The notes under the pieces: model-generated
Databases searched by the model: none
What the model saw: only the letters and a program-made list of their open reading frames with translations
What the model was told of the DNA's origin: nothing
Translations under genes and position numbers: made by a program
In this document: positions 1 through 8,114 of the stretch, piece after piece
Numbering within the stretch: position 1 is the stretch's first letter
How the letters are laid out: every line of letters starts with the position of its first letter
Origin: Glaciecola sp965660815
GTDB taxonomy: Bacteria; Pseudomonadota; Gammaproteobacteria; Enterobacterales; Alteromonadaceae
Reading direction: 5' to 3'
Assembly (NCBI GenBank): GCA_965660815.1
Contig: CBFIBG010000011.1
Coordinates: forward strand, 6,792 to 70,791
DNA length: 64,000 nucleotides

Positions 1-259
1 GTTCAAAGAGCATACTTGCCCGTTTAGCCATCAATAAATCGCAACTTACTTCGATGAGATCATCCAGCTTTGCACTGCCTTTGAACTGAATAGACATGTC
101 TATGACGACAAAAGCAATGGATTGTTCCAACAAAGCATGCTGTTTTATACCTAAATTTCTGACCCAATCGCTGCGGGCTCGTTCGAGATACTTGAGGTAG
201 TTTGCATGATAAACAATTCCCCCTGCATCAGTATCCTCATAATAAATTCTTATCGACAT
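1..259 (-). CDS. ybgC: YbgC-family acyl-CoA thioesterase, 5' part only (cut by window edge)
   Basis: The frame starts with ATG at 259 and runs off the left edge, giving the first 86 residues. The N-terminus MSIRIYYEDTDAGGIVYHAN carries the hot-dog fold 4-hydroxybenzoyl-CoA thioesterase signature, YEDTDAGGIVYHANY, including the catalytic Asp and the His after it. This is the hallmark of YbgC, the cytoplasmic acyl-CoA thioesterase usually encoded first in the tol-pal cluster (ybgC-tolQRAB-pal). Its position beside ruvB matches the ruvABC-ybgC-tolQ order of many gammaproteobacteria, so the tol genes probably lie left of the window. Family identity is clear; cotranscription with tol genes is inferred. 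Confidence 0.93.
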   Translation of the reverse strand, partial: MSIRIYYEDTDAGGIVYHANYLKYLERARSDWVRNLGIKQHALLEQSIAFVVIDMSIQFKGSAKLDDLIEVSCDLLMAKRASMLFE

Positions 260-308
260 TAATATTTTTGACTCTAAATTTTGTAAAAATAATTTTATTT
301 ATGTTAAA

Positions 309-328
309 AAAATGATAAAAATCATTTT
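309..328. promoter_or_regulatory. AT-rich palindrome, FNR/CRP-like, upstream of ybgC
   Basis: AAAATGAT and ATCATTTT form a perfect 8-bp inverted repeat around an AAAA centre. The core ATGAT-N4-ATCAT differs from the FNR consensus TTGAT-N4-ATCAA only at the two outermost bases. It lies about 50 bp upstream of the ybgC start, where an activator or repressor could act. The AT-rich setting makes a chance palindrome possible. Confidence 0.3.
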
Positions 329-402
329 ATTCAATACTTTATTTAAATTGTAATTTCTTCCTTACATTAAATAAACTAATGAATGATGTAAATTTTATTA
401 GC

Positions 403-510
403 TTGTTTAAACACAAAAGTCATATAAAATTCTGGTCATGATTAAGCAGTTAGTTTTTTCATGTTGGATCCCTTCCGTTTTTTTGCCCACACTATGTGTG
501 GGCTTTTTTA
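403..510 (+). ncRNA. Candidate small RNA ending in an intrinsic terminator in the ybgC-ruvB gap
   Basis: A perfect 8-bp hairpin (GCCCACAC at 485-492, GTGTGGGC at 496-503) is followed by a T-run at 504-509 on the plus strand. On the minus strand the bases after the stem are A-rich, so it does not work as an intrinsic terminator for ruvB. No plus-strand gene precedes it. A possible promoter is TTGTTT (403-408), 16-bp spacer, TAAAAT (425-430), predicting a transcript of about 70 nt from near 437. A 26-codon frame from ATG 438 exists but has no ribosome binding site and runs through the terminator. The terminator is clear; the RNA is inference. Confidence 0.4.
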
Positions 511-1512
511 TTTCTTAACATCAAAACCCAGATGCAAGTAAGCGCTGTCGGTCGCGATCCGTCCCCTTGGGGTGCGTTGCAAATAGCCTTGTTGAATTAA
601 AAACGGCTCTATAACGTCTTCAATCGTTTCTTTTTCTTCGCCAATTGCCGCCGCTACGTTTTCTAAACCTACCGGCCCACCGTTAAATTTTTCAATTATC
701 GCTAACAGTAGTTTTCGGTCCATGAGATCAAAGCCGAGCTTATCTACGTCTAGCATATTCAATGCTTTAGCCGCGATATCGGCAGACACTTCTCCATTAG
801 CTTTAACTTGGGCATAATCCCTGACTCGCCGTAATAATCGGTTTGCAATTCTCGGCGTTCCCCTAGATCGTCTTGCAATTTCGATGGCGCCTTCTTTTTG
901 CATATGCATATTTAGATGGTTAGCGCTTCGCAAAATAATATTGGTCAAATCATCGACTTTATAAAATTCCAAACGCTGTGTAATGCCAAATCTGTCGCGT
1001 AATGGAGAAGTCAACGAGCCTGCTCGGGTGGTGGCCCCAATGAGCGTAAATGGAGGTAGCTCTAATTTTATAGAGCGGGCAGCCGGCCCTTCCCCTATCA
1101 TAATATCAAGCTGATAATCTTCCATAGCCGGATATAAAACTTCCTCCACAACAGGAGACAATCGATGTATTTCGTCGATGAACAAAACGTCATTTTCGTC
1201 TAGATTTGTTAGCAAAGCAGCCAAATCGCCGGCCTTCTCTAATACAGGGCCAGATGTGGTTTTAATATTTACCTGCATTTCGTTTGCAACGATGTTGGCT
1301 AAGGTAGTTTTACCGAGCCCCGGAGGACCGAATATAAGCAAGTGATCAAGCGCATCTTCTCGAGCCCTGGCGGCTTCAATGAAAATCTCCATTTGATCGC
1401 AAACCTGCTGTTGGCCGGCATAATCCACTAGCAATTTAGGCCGAATAGCGCGATCGATTACGCTGTCTTCACTTTGCTCTTGTGGACGGAGAATACTGTC
1501 TGACTCAATCAT
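508..1512 (-). CDS. ruvB: Holliday junction branch migration DNA helicase RuvB
   Basis: This is the hexameric AAA+ motor that, with RuvA, drives branch migration of Holliday junctions in the cytoplasm. The 334-residue length matches the family. Walker A GPPGLGKTT lies near residue 65, Walker B is LFIDEIHRL, and the sensor region GATTRAGSLTSPLRDRFG follows. The C-terminal winged-helix domain ends in QQGYLQRTPRGRIAT. It is the last gene of a minus-strand run with ruvA (64 bp upstream) and ruvC. Its stop codon overlaps the T-run of a plus-strand terminator. Confidence 0.98.
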   Translation of the reverse strand: MIESDSILRPQEQSEDSVIDRAIRPKLLVDYAGQQQVCDQMEIFIEAARAREDALDHLLIFGPPGLGKTTLANIVANEMQVNIKTTSGPVLEKAGDLAALLTNLDENDVLFIDEIHRLSPVVEEVLYPAMEDYQLDIMIGEGPAARSIKLELPPFTLIGATTRAGSLTSPLRDRFGITQRLEFYKVDDLTNIILRSANHLNMHMQKEGAIEIARRSRGTPRIANRLLRRVRDYAQVKANGEVSADIAAKALNMLDVDKLGFDLMDRKLLLAIIEKFNGGPVGLENVAAAIGEEKETIEDVIEPFLIQQGYLQRTPRGRIATDSAYLHLGFDVKK

Positions 1513-1576
1513 GTATTGTCTCTTTAAAATTTGTTACAAAGTGCAAAAGCAACTCTAATAGTTAACCGTTTTGGTG

Positions 1577-2194
1577 TTACACCATTGATTTTAACGCTTC
1601 TCGAATCAATTGTTCGCTAGTTGCCTCTTCGACGGCAATTTTCCTCACGCTATTTTCAGCCTGGTTACGCTTATAACCCAATGCCATTAATGCACTTATG
1701 GCTTCTTCTTCGGCGTTTACAGCCGGTTTTAATAGCGGCTGTGTAATTTGCCCTGTAACTGCCTGAGACACAGAAGGTTTAATCGCTTCTATATCATTGA
1801 GCTTATCCTTCAATTCCACTACAAGGCGTTCTGCAGTTTTTTTGCCCACTCCAGGCATTTTTACCAAAGCGGTAATGTCTTCATTCATAACCGCATCTAC
1901 AAATTGACTCGCGGACATGCCCGATAAAATTGTACAGGCTAGCTTAGGCCCAACGCCGTTTGCCTTTATTAGTACTCGAAATAAGGTTCTTTCTAATCGT
2001 TCGACAAAGCCAAACAGCAACTGAGCGTCTTCTCGAACGACAAAATGTGTAAATAAAGTGACCACCTCGCTTTCTGCAGGTAACTGATAAAAGCTTGTCA
2101 TAGGTAATTGAACTTCGTATCCGACACCGGAAACGTTTAAGACAATATCAGGAGGCGTTTTTTCTACAATGGTTCCGGTTAGCTGAGATATCAT
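1577..2194 (-). CDS. ruvA: Holliday junction branch migration protein RuvA
   Basis: RuvA binds four-way junctions as a tetramer or octamer and loads RuvB. The 205-residue protein has the N-terminal OB-fold (MISQLTGTIVEKTPPDIVLN), two helix-hairpin-helix motifs in the centre (GVGPKLACTILSG and PGVGKKTAERLVVELKDK) and the C-terminal three-helix RuvB-binding domain (EEAISALMALGYKRNQAE). It sits between ruvC (27 bp upstream) and ruvB, as in most gammaproteobacteria. Confidence 0.98.
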   Translation of the reverse strand: MISQLTGTIVEKTPPDIVLNVSGVGYEVQLPMTSFYQLPAESEVVTLFTHFVVREDAQLLFGFVERLERTLFRVLIKANGVGPKLACTILSGMSASQFVDAVMNEDITALVKMPGVGKKTAERLVVELKDKLNDIEAIKPSVSQAVTGQITQPLLKPAVNAEEEAISALMALGYKRNQAENSVRKIAVEEATSEQLIREALKSMV

Positions 2195-2221
2195 TTTAAT
2201 TCTTATTATTGAGTAATGTGT

Positions 2222-2743
2222 TTATTGTAGCCGTCTGCGAGCGGTTTTAGTAGCGCTGCCCGACAGTTTAATCATGCTTTGTTGGGTATGCAAATGGCAC
2301 AGTGCGACGGCCAGAGCATCTGCAGCATCAGACTGTGGGCGTTTATCCAGTTTTAACAAGTGAGTGATCATGTGCTGCACTTGGGTTTTATCAGCATTTC
2401 CTTTGCCGACCACCGACTGCTTAATTGCTCTTGCTGAATATTCAAAAACCGGTAGAGACCTATTTGTGGCAGCTACGATAGCAGCTCCTCTCGCTTGGCC
2501 GAGTTTTAACGCTGAATCTGGGTTTTTTGCCATAAACACCTGTTCAATTGCAAAAACATCTGGCTGAAATTGAGTGATAATTTCGCTTACACCGTTAAAT
2601 ACATTATTTAATCGATTAGGAAGTTGCTCGTCAAATACTTTGATGCAACCACTTCCGAGATATCTTGTTTGTTTCCCCTGTACTCCAATGACTCCATAGC
2701 CAGTGATTCGAGAACCTGGATCAATGCCAAGTATGACTTGCAT
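2222..2743 (-). CDS. ruvC: Crossover junction endodeoxyribonuclease RuvC
   Basis: RuvC resolves Holliday junctions by paired nicks. It is a 173-residue RNase H-fold nuclease. The first catalytic Asp is in ILGIDPGSRITGYG, the Glu in AIEQVF, and the two C-terminal Asp residues in KRPQSDAADALAVALCH. It lies 27-26 bp from ruvA and nudB, which suggests one transcript. Unlike the E. coli order aspS-nudB-yebC-ruvC, no yebC lies between nudB and ruvC. Confidence 0.98.
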   Translation of the reverse strand: MQVILGIDPGSRITGYGVIGVQGKQTRYLGSGCIKVFDEQLPNRLNNVFNGVSEIITQFQPDVFAIEQVFMAKNPDSALKLGQARGAAIVAATNRSLPVFEYSARAIKQSVVGKGNADKTQVQHMITHLLKLDKRPQSDAADALAVALCHLHTQQSMIKLSGSATKTARRRLQ

Positions 2744-2769
2744 CGCGTTATAAGCCTTTGTAATTTAAA

Positions 2770-3225
2770 TTAAACACAACATAAGTCTGGCACAAATTTT
2801 TCAATGGCATACTTATTTGATTGCGACCAGACCTTTTCAATTGCCTTGAGTTTACTCATCCACTGGTAGGACAAATGCTCGGACAATATTATTTCACTCG
2901 AGTTATCTATTTGTGCACAAAACACATACTCTAGGTTTTTAGTAATGCCTTTTTCGTACCTATGTCGCCAATCTTCTCTAATGCTATATTGATTTACCAG
3001 CCTACAATCAGCCAATAGGTTATTATTGCCGGTAACCACATTCAAATGAATCCCAACTTCTTCATGTACTTCTCGCAAAGCAGTTTCAATAGGAGACTCG
3101 TTTTCTTCCATAGACCCGGTGACCGATTGAAAAAAAGTAGGGTCGTCTATTCTTTGGAGCACAAGTACTTGGTTGTGTTGATTAAATAAAACAACCAACA
3201 CTGATTCTGGTCGCTTAATGTCCAT
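2770..3225 (-). CDS. nudB: Dihydroneopterin triphosphate diphosphatase NudB (Nudix)
   Basis: NudB removes pyrophosphate from dihydroneopterin triphosphate in folate synthesis. The Nudix box is visible as GSMEENESPIETALREVHEEVG. The C-terminal part (EHLSYQWMSKLKAIEKVWSQSN) matches NudB rather than other Nudix enzymes. The longest frame begins at a TTG (3237), but the ATG at 3225 gives the NudB-like N-terminus MDIKRPESVLVVL and 151 residues, close to the family. That start lies 8 nt after the aspS stop codon, so the two are probably translated from one message. Confidence 0.92.
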   Translation of the reverse strand: MDIKRPESVLVVLFNQHNQVLVLQRIDDPTFFQSVTGSMEENESPIETALREVHEEVGIHLNVVTGNNNLLADCRLVNQYSIREDWRHRYEKGITKNLEYVFCAQIDNSSEIILSEHLSYQWMSKLKAIEKVWSQSNKYAIEKFVPDLCCV

Positions 3226-3233
3226 TGATACTA

Positions 3234-4994
3234 TCAATCATTATCTACCATACTTTTAATAGATAACTCTTTAAGTTGCTCTGGGTTGGCGCGTCCTGGC
3301 GCTCCAGTTAAAGGACAAGCTGCTGTGGTTGTCTTTGGAAATGCCATCACATCCCTTATCGAGTCTGCACCGACCATCAGCATTACAAGCCTATCAAGAC
3401 CGAATGCTAAACCTGCATGTGGAGGCGTGCCGTATTTTAGTGCTTCTAATAAAAATCCAAATTTCTCTTCGGCTTCCTTTTCATTTATCCCCAAAAGTTC
3501 AAACACAGCTGATTGCATCTGCATATCGTGAATACGAACCGACCCGCCACCTAACTCGACACCATTAAGTACCATATCGTATGCGTTTGATAGCGCTTTG
3601 GTAGGGTTGTCTTTCAATGCTTGAACGTCTAAGTTGCTCGGCACAGTAAATGGATGGTGTAATGCGTACAAGCGACCATCGGCCTCTTCAAACATTGGGA
3701 AATCCACTACCCATAATGGCTTCCATTCGCCTGTTAATAATTCAAAGTCTTCGCCAACTTTTAAACGCAGTGCGCCCATGGCTTCAGTGACCGTAGTGTA
3801 ATCACCGGCACCAAATAACAAAATATCACCGTCGTTTGCTTGGGTAGTGTCTAATAAAGACTGAACTGCTGTGTCATCAAGAAATTTTAAAATAGGACTT
3901 TGCAAGCCCTCTTTTCCTTGAGACTTATCATTGACCTTGATCCATGCAAGGCCTTTTGCACCGTACACTCCTACAAAGTCAGTGTATTGATCAATTTGCT
4001 TTCTAGATAGTCTTGCTCCACCAGGAACGCATAAGACTGCAACACGTCCATTCTCATCGTTGGCGGGGCCACTGAAAACCTTGAATTCAATGTGCTTCAA
4101 AGTGTGAGCTACGTCAATTAGTTGTAAAGGGTTTCTCAAGTCGGGCTTATCGCTACCGTATTTTGTCATGGCTTCTTGGTAGGTCATGTGGGGAAAGATA
4201 CCCAGTTCAACGTTTAATAGTCGTTTAAATAAATCCCGAATCAGATTTTCAGTGATAACCATCACTCCATCTGCGTCTAAAAAAGACGTTTCAATATCTA
4301 TTTGAGTAAATTCAGGTTGCCTATCGGCCCGTAAGTCTTCATCTCTAAAACATTTAACAATTTGGTAGTACTTATCCATACCGCTCATCATCAAAAGCTG
4401 TTTAAATAGCTGAGGAGACTGCGGCAATGCGAAGAATTCCCCTTTATGAGTTCGGCTTGGGACCAAGTAGTCTCTGGCGCCTTCTGGCGTTGCTTTGGTT
4501 AAGATGGGAGTTTCAATATCCAAGAAATCGTTGTCTTCTAAGAAGCGTCTGACCGCCGCAGTGACTTTCGACCTAAACACCAAGCGCTCGGTCATTAATG
4601 GTCTTCGCAGGTCTAAATAACGATATTTAAGTCGTTGTTCCTCAGAGTTTTCTTGATTCCAATCAAGTGGTAAAGACGGTGCTTTATTAATAATAGTGAC
4701 CGCTTGAGCCAATACTTCGATTTGTCCTGTGCTCATCTCATTATTAATTTGAGACTCTGGGCGCGCGCGCACTACACCTTCAATCATTATACAATATTCA
4801 CTTCGGACACTTGAAGCAGTTGCGAAAGCGTCTTTGGTATCTGGATCCACGACAACTTGCACAATTCCCTCGCGATCGCGCAGATCGATAAACACTACAC
4901 CGCCTAAATCACGTCGTTTGTTTACCCAACCATATAGAATCACAGTTTTTGTTAAATATTGAGTGTCTATTCTTCCGCAATAGTCAGTGCGCAT
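3234..4994 (-). CDS. aspS: Aspartyl-tRNA synthetase
   Basis: AspS charges tRNA-Asp. It is a class IIb enzyme of 586 residues, typical of the bacterial form with the GAD insertion domain. The order is: N-terminal OB anticodon-binding domain (GWVNKRRDLGGVVFIDLRDREG), motif 2 (KCFRDEDLRADRQPEFTQID), the GAD insert around residues 290-410, and motif 3 (HAGLAFGLDRLVMLM) near the C-terminus. It appears to head the aspS-nudB-ruvCAB run. A Fur-box-containing promoter region lies 185-205 bp upstream. Confidence 0.98.
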   Translation of the reverse strand: MRTDYCGRIDTQYLTKTVILYGWVNKRRDLGGVVFIDLRDREGIVQVVVDPDTKDAFATASSVRSEYCIMIEGVVRARPESQINNEMSTGQIEVLAQAVTIINKAPSLPLDWNQENSEEQRLKYRYLDLRRPLMTERLVFRSKVTAAVRRFLEDNDFLDIETPILTKATPEGARDYLVPSRTHKGEFFALPQSPQLFKQLLMMSGMDKYYQIVKCFRDEDLRADRQPEFTQIDIETSFLDADGVMVITENLIRDLFKRLLNVELGIFPHMTYQEAMTKYGSDKPDLRNPLQLIDVAHTLKHIEFKVFSGPANDENGRVAVLCVPGGARLSRKQIDQYTDFVGVYGAKGLAWIKVNDKSQGKEGLQSPILKFLDDTAVQSLLDTTQANDGDILLFGAGDYTTVTEAMGALRLKVGEDFELLTGEWKPLWVVDFPMFEEADGRLYALHHPFTVPSNLDVQALKDNPTKALSNAYDMVLNGVELGGGSVRIHDMQMQSAVFELLGINEKEAEEKFGFLLEALKYGTPPHAGLAFGLDRLVMLMVGADSIRDVMAFPKTTTAACPLTGAPGRANPEQLKELSIKSMVDND

Positions 4995-5039
4995 GGATAC
5001 AACCTTTCCTATTATTTGTTTTTAAAGTAAGTGGATATG

Positions 5040-5172
5040 AAAAAGCCCCAGAAAACCATTTAGGATACTCAGCATGGATTGCCTAGCTGAAAGTGCTTTA
5101 GATGGCTTTTCAATTAAAGGTTAAGTATAAACCAATATGCAGATAGACTAAATGAGAACCTATATTTTATCT
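5040..5172 (-). ncRNA. Candidate Fur-repressed small RNA upstream of aspS
   Basis: A strong Fur box (5181-5199) covers the -10 and spacer of a possible minus-strand promoter: TTGCTA at 5207-5202, 17-bp spacer, TATCAA at 5184-5179. Transcription from about 5172 would cross a structured stretch. AAAAGCCAT (5110-5102) can pair with ATGGTTTT (5059-5052), with an inner stem TCAGC/GCTGA (5090-5086 with 5073-5069). The stretch ends in GGGGC followed by T5 at 5044-5040. No open frame fits. This resembles Fur-controlled regulators such as RyhB and PrrF. The 3' terminator is weak, so an aspS leader is the alternative. Confidence 0.4.
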
Positions 5173-5180
5173 TTCTTCTT

Positions 5181-5199
5181 GATAATGATATTGATTCTC
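5181..5199. promoter_or_regulatory. Fur box
   Basis: The 19-mer matches the consensus GATAATGATAATCATTATC at 16 positions, including the first ten without a break. It lies downstream of the fbpC stop, beyond a terminator, and about 190 bp upstream of aspS. It therefore does not serve the start of the iron transporter operon. Fur binding is predicted from the match. Confidence 0.75.
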
Positions 5200-5248
5200 A
5201 TTAGCAATTGTGTTCAAATATATTGAGATAGAGTTGACTGGTAAAAAG

Positions 5249-5285
5249 GCGCGATTGGTTTTGTGTGGGCCAATTGCGCTTTTTT
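5249..5285 (+). terminator. Intrinsic terminator (bidirectional) after fbpC
   Basis: GCGCGATTGG (5249-5258) pairs with CCAATTGCGC (5270-5279) with one G-U, followed by T6 on the plus strand. The minus strand also has a T-run (AAAAA at 5243-5247 of the plus strand), so it can end the fbpABC transcript. Confidence 0.75.
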
Positions 5286-5306
5286 CTTCGATGTATGTCA
5301 ACTTGT

Positions 5307-6419
5307 TTACTCAATCGCAAAGAATATCAAATGCTCAACATCTGCTCTAAGTCCGAAAGCAGAGCCCAGTGAGTGATCGTGATGACTTGGAGCAAAACAC
5401 AATACTTTCTCTTGACTACTTTCAAGCATTAACTCGTAGCGAATGTTCGCTCCTCTAAACTGTTTTTTAATGATAGATGCTTTAATCGCACTGCTGTCGT
5501 CGTGAATAATATCGTCGGGCCGTAATAAAATGGTGACGTGGTTTTTCTGAACTATTTCTTGGGTTTCGCTGCCTTGGTTAATGTCCATGCGCTCGAGCGG
5601 CGTCACCAACTCCTCTCCAACAGATAAATTTCCAATTGCAGTTTTTATGAAAAATCCCTGGGCAGATTGATACACAGTCCCTTTCAGTAATGTTCCCTCG
5701 CCTATAAAGTTGGCAACAAATAGCGTTTCCGGTTGATGATATAGCTCATATGGAGTGGAAAATTGTTGAAGTTGGCTATGAGCGACAACGGCAATTTTGT
5801 CAGCAAAGGCAAACGCTTCGGTTTGATCATGAGTCACTAATATAGCGGTTAACCCTAACTTTTTGATAATATCGCGTAAATCTTGAGCCACCTGCTCCCT
5901 AAGCAATGGATCAAGACTTGAAAATGGTTCGTCCATTAACAGCAATTTTGGCTCTGGCGCTATTGCCCTTGCAATGGCTACTCTTTGTTGTTGTCCTCCA
6001 GACAAATCGGCAGGATACACGCTTGAAAACTCTTCTATTCCCATTAGGCGCATGTAATACAGCGCTTTTTCTTGCCTTTCTTTGTTAGACAGTGAGCAGA
6101 TATTTCTAAGACCAAACAACACGTTTTCAAGAACGGTTAAGTGGGGAAATAGTGCATAATCTTGAAATACGAGACCTACCTGCCTTTCATTGACAGGCAC
6201 GTTTTTAGAATTTGTGGACACAACTTGATCGGCAATGCTTATTGTTCCATCACTGACCTCAATGAAACCTGCAATCGCTCGAAGCAAACTGGTTTTACCA
6301 CTACCTGATGGGCCAAGAATACACCCTATTTCCGCGTGCTCAATCTCCATGTTAACGTTATTTAAGATGATGTTTGAGGCATAGGATATTTGAAGGTTTT
6401 GTATTGCTAATAACGCCAT
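5307..6419 (-). CDS. fbpC: Ferric-iron ABC transporter ATP-binding protein (FbpC type)
   Basis: This is the cytoplasmic ATPase that energises ferric-iron import. Walker A is GPSGSGKTS, the Q-loop is in FQDYALFPHLT, the signature is LSGGQQQRVAIARA, Walker B is LLLMDEPFSS and the switch His is in VTHDQTEA. The C-terminal ~130 residues form a TOBE-like domain typical of the CUT/Fe3+ subfamily. Its start lies 2 nt after the permease stop, so the three genes form one operon. Iron specificity follows from the substrate-binding partner. Confidence 0.9.
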   Translation of the reverse strand: MALLAIQNLQISYASNIILNNVNMEIEHAEIGCILGPSGSGKTSLLRAIAGFIEVSDGTISIADQVVSTNSKNVPVNERQVGLVFQDYALFPHLTVLENVLFGLRNICSLSNKERQEKALYYMRLMGIEEFSSVYPADLSGGQQQRVAIARAIAPEPKLLLMDEPFSSLDPLLREQVAQDLRDIIKKLGLTAILVTHDQTEAFAFADKIAVVAHSQLQQFSTPYELYHQPETLFVANFIGEGTLLKGTVYQSAQGFFIKTAIGNLSVGEELVTPLERMDINQGSETQEIVQKNHVTILLRPDDIIHDDSSAIKASIIKKQFRGANIRYELMLESSQEKVLCFAPSHHDHSLGSAFGLRADVEHLIFFAIE

Positions 6420-6421
6420 AT

Positions 6422-8104
6422 CTATTGTTTTTCCAACGTTTGTTTATGCTGCTTTTGAAGGTTTCTGGTTAATAAAATTACAGGGATAATTCCAGCCAAT
6501 ACTATACTTATCGCTGGTAAAGCGGCATCAATAAGTCTTTCATCTGAGGCTAATTCAAACGCTTTCACTGCCAATGTATTCACATTAAACGGACGCAGAA
6601 TTAACGTCGCCGGAAGTTCTTTTAATACATCGACAAAGACTAAAATAAAAGCGCTGATAATACTCGCTCTTAGCATTGGAATGTGAAGTTTAAACAAGGT
6701 TTGTGATTTGCTCGCTCCGAGACTTGCTGCGACTTCATCTATATTTGGTTTAATTCTTTCTAGTCCTGCATCTGTGTTGTGCAAGGCCACGCTCAAGTAG
6801 CGAACTGCGTAGGCGAATATAAGAACAAAAATTGTACCCGAGAAAACTAAGCCAGGTTGAATTTCCAACGCGAAATGTGTGAGTTGATTTAATTTGATGT
6901 CGCTAAAACCTGCGACTTGTATCACACCTACCGCGACTACTACACCCGGCAACGCATAGCCTAAACTTATGAATTGACTCGCTAAATTAATTTTTTTGCT
7001 TTTAACTACTCGTTTGCAATAGCTTATCAATAGGGCTAGCCCAACAATGACTAGGGCGGATATAAACGCCAGTTTAAGGGACATAGTTAAAAGAGGAACA
7101 TAATCAACAAGCGTTTGTTGTTCAAAATAACGGACAGACCACCAGCTAAGTTGCAAAAAAGGCACAAGAAACCCTAAAATAGCAGGTATAAAACACAACA
7201 CACACACTAACAGAGATTTACCTGAGCTAAGTTGTTTTACCTGAATAGGTTTAGGTTGACTAGTTTGAAAACGACTTGCGTTTTTCCGACTGTATTTTTC
7301 AAGTAATAGTAGTATAAATACAAACAGGCACAATAAGCTAGCTAGCTGGCTCGCTGCCGCCGCGTTACCTATGCCGAACCAAGTTCTATAGATACCTGTT
7401 GTAAATGTGCTTACACCAAAATAGGCGACCGTACCATAATCGGCTAAAGCTTCCATCATAGCTAACGCGGCCCCTGTTAAAATTGCAGGTCGAGCCAATG
7501 GCAAAGCAACTCTTACAATATGCTGCATTTGAGTCAGTCCGGATAACTTTGAAACCAACATAAGCTGTTGAGATTGTTCACTAAATGCAGTACGGGCGAG
7601 AAGATACACGTATGGATAAAGCACCAGAATCATCATCGCGATAGCGCCGGGTAAAGACCGAATATCAGGTAACATCGCTTGATTGTTCTCGGCTGACGTC
7701 AATTGCCTTAAAGACATTTGCACGGGTCCGGCAAAATCGAGTAGTCCAGTATAGGTGTAAGCAATAATGTATGCAGGCATGGCTAACGGCAACAATAAAA
7801 GCCAATTTAAAATACGCTTACCAAGAAATTGATAATGGACCATAAACCATGCCAAATAGGTCCCAATAAAGGCACATCCTAAACCAACACATACAGCTAA
7901 AATAAGACTATTGGTGAGATAAGTTGATAAAACGGTTTCAGATAGATGCAGCCATATTTCGGTTTCAATATTCAGCACACTTGAAAATATCACGAGCAAA
8001 GGCAAAGCAAAGATTAAAGTGATGCCCCAAGTGCAAATAGAAAGCCAGCTAAAGCGTTTTAACTGGCTTTTCAATGAATACGTAGATTGTCGGCCTGATG
8101 CCAT
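6422..8104 (-). CDS. fbpB: Ferric-iron ABC transporter permease (FbpB/SfuB type, two fused permease domains)
   Basis: The 560-residue inner-membrane protein has about twelve hydrophobic segments and two binding-protein-dependent permease modules. Each has an EAA-type coupling loop: SGLTQMQHIVRVALPLARP near residue 200 and SLGASKSQTLFKLHIPML near residue 470. The duplicated architecture is standard for the FbpB/SfuB/HitB permeases, where one chain replaces the usual dimer. It sits between the binding-protein gene (10 bp upstream) and the ATPase gene (2 bp downstream). Confidence 0.92.
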   Translation of the reverse strand: MASGRQSTYSLKSQLKRFSWLSICTWGITLIFALPLLVIFSSVLNIETEIWLHLSETVLSTYLTNSLILAVCVGLGCAFIGTYLAWFMVHYQFLGKRILNWLLLLPLAMPAYIIAYTYTGLLDFAGPVQMSLRQLTSAENNQAMLPDIRSLPGAIAMMILVLYPYVYLLARTAFSEQSQQLMLVSKLSGLTQMQHIVRVALPLARPAILTGAALAMMEALADYGTVAYFGVSTFTTGIYRTWFGIGNAAAASQLASLLCLFVFILLLLEKYSRKNASRFQTSQPKPIQVKQLSSGKSLLVCVLCFIPAILGFLVPFLQLSWWSVRYFEQQTLVDYVPLLTMSLKLAFISALVIVGLALLISYCKRVVKSKKINLASQFISLGYALPGVVVAVGVIQVAGFSDIKLNQLTHFALEIQPGLVFSGTIFVLIFAYAVRYLSVALHNTDAGLERIKPNIDEVAASLGASKSQTLFKLHIPMLRASIISAFILVFVDVLKELPATLILRPFNVNTLAVKAFELASDERLIDAALPAISIVLAGIIPVILLTRNLQKQHKQTLEKQ

Positions 8105-8114
8105 ATTTATTTGG

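Noticed and set aside
3225..3237. TTG at 3237 as the nudB start
   Set aside because: The ATG at 3225 matches the family N-terminus and leaves aspS and nudB non-overlapping.
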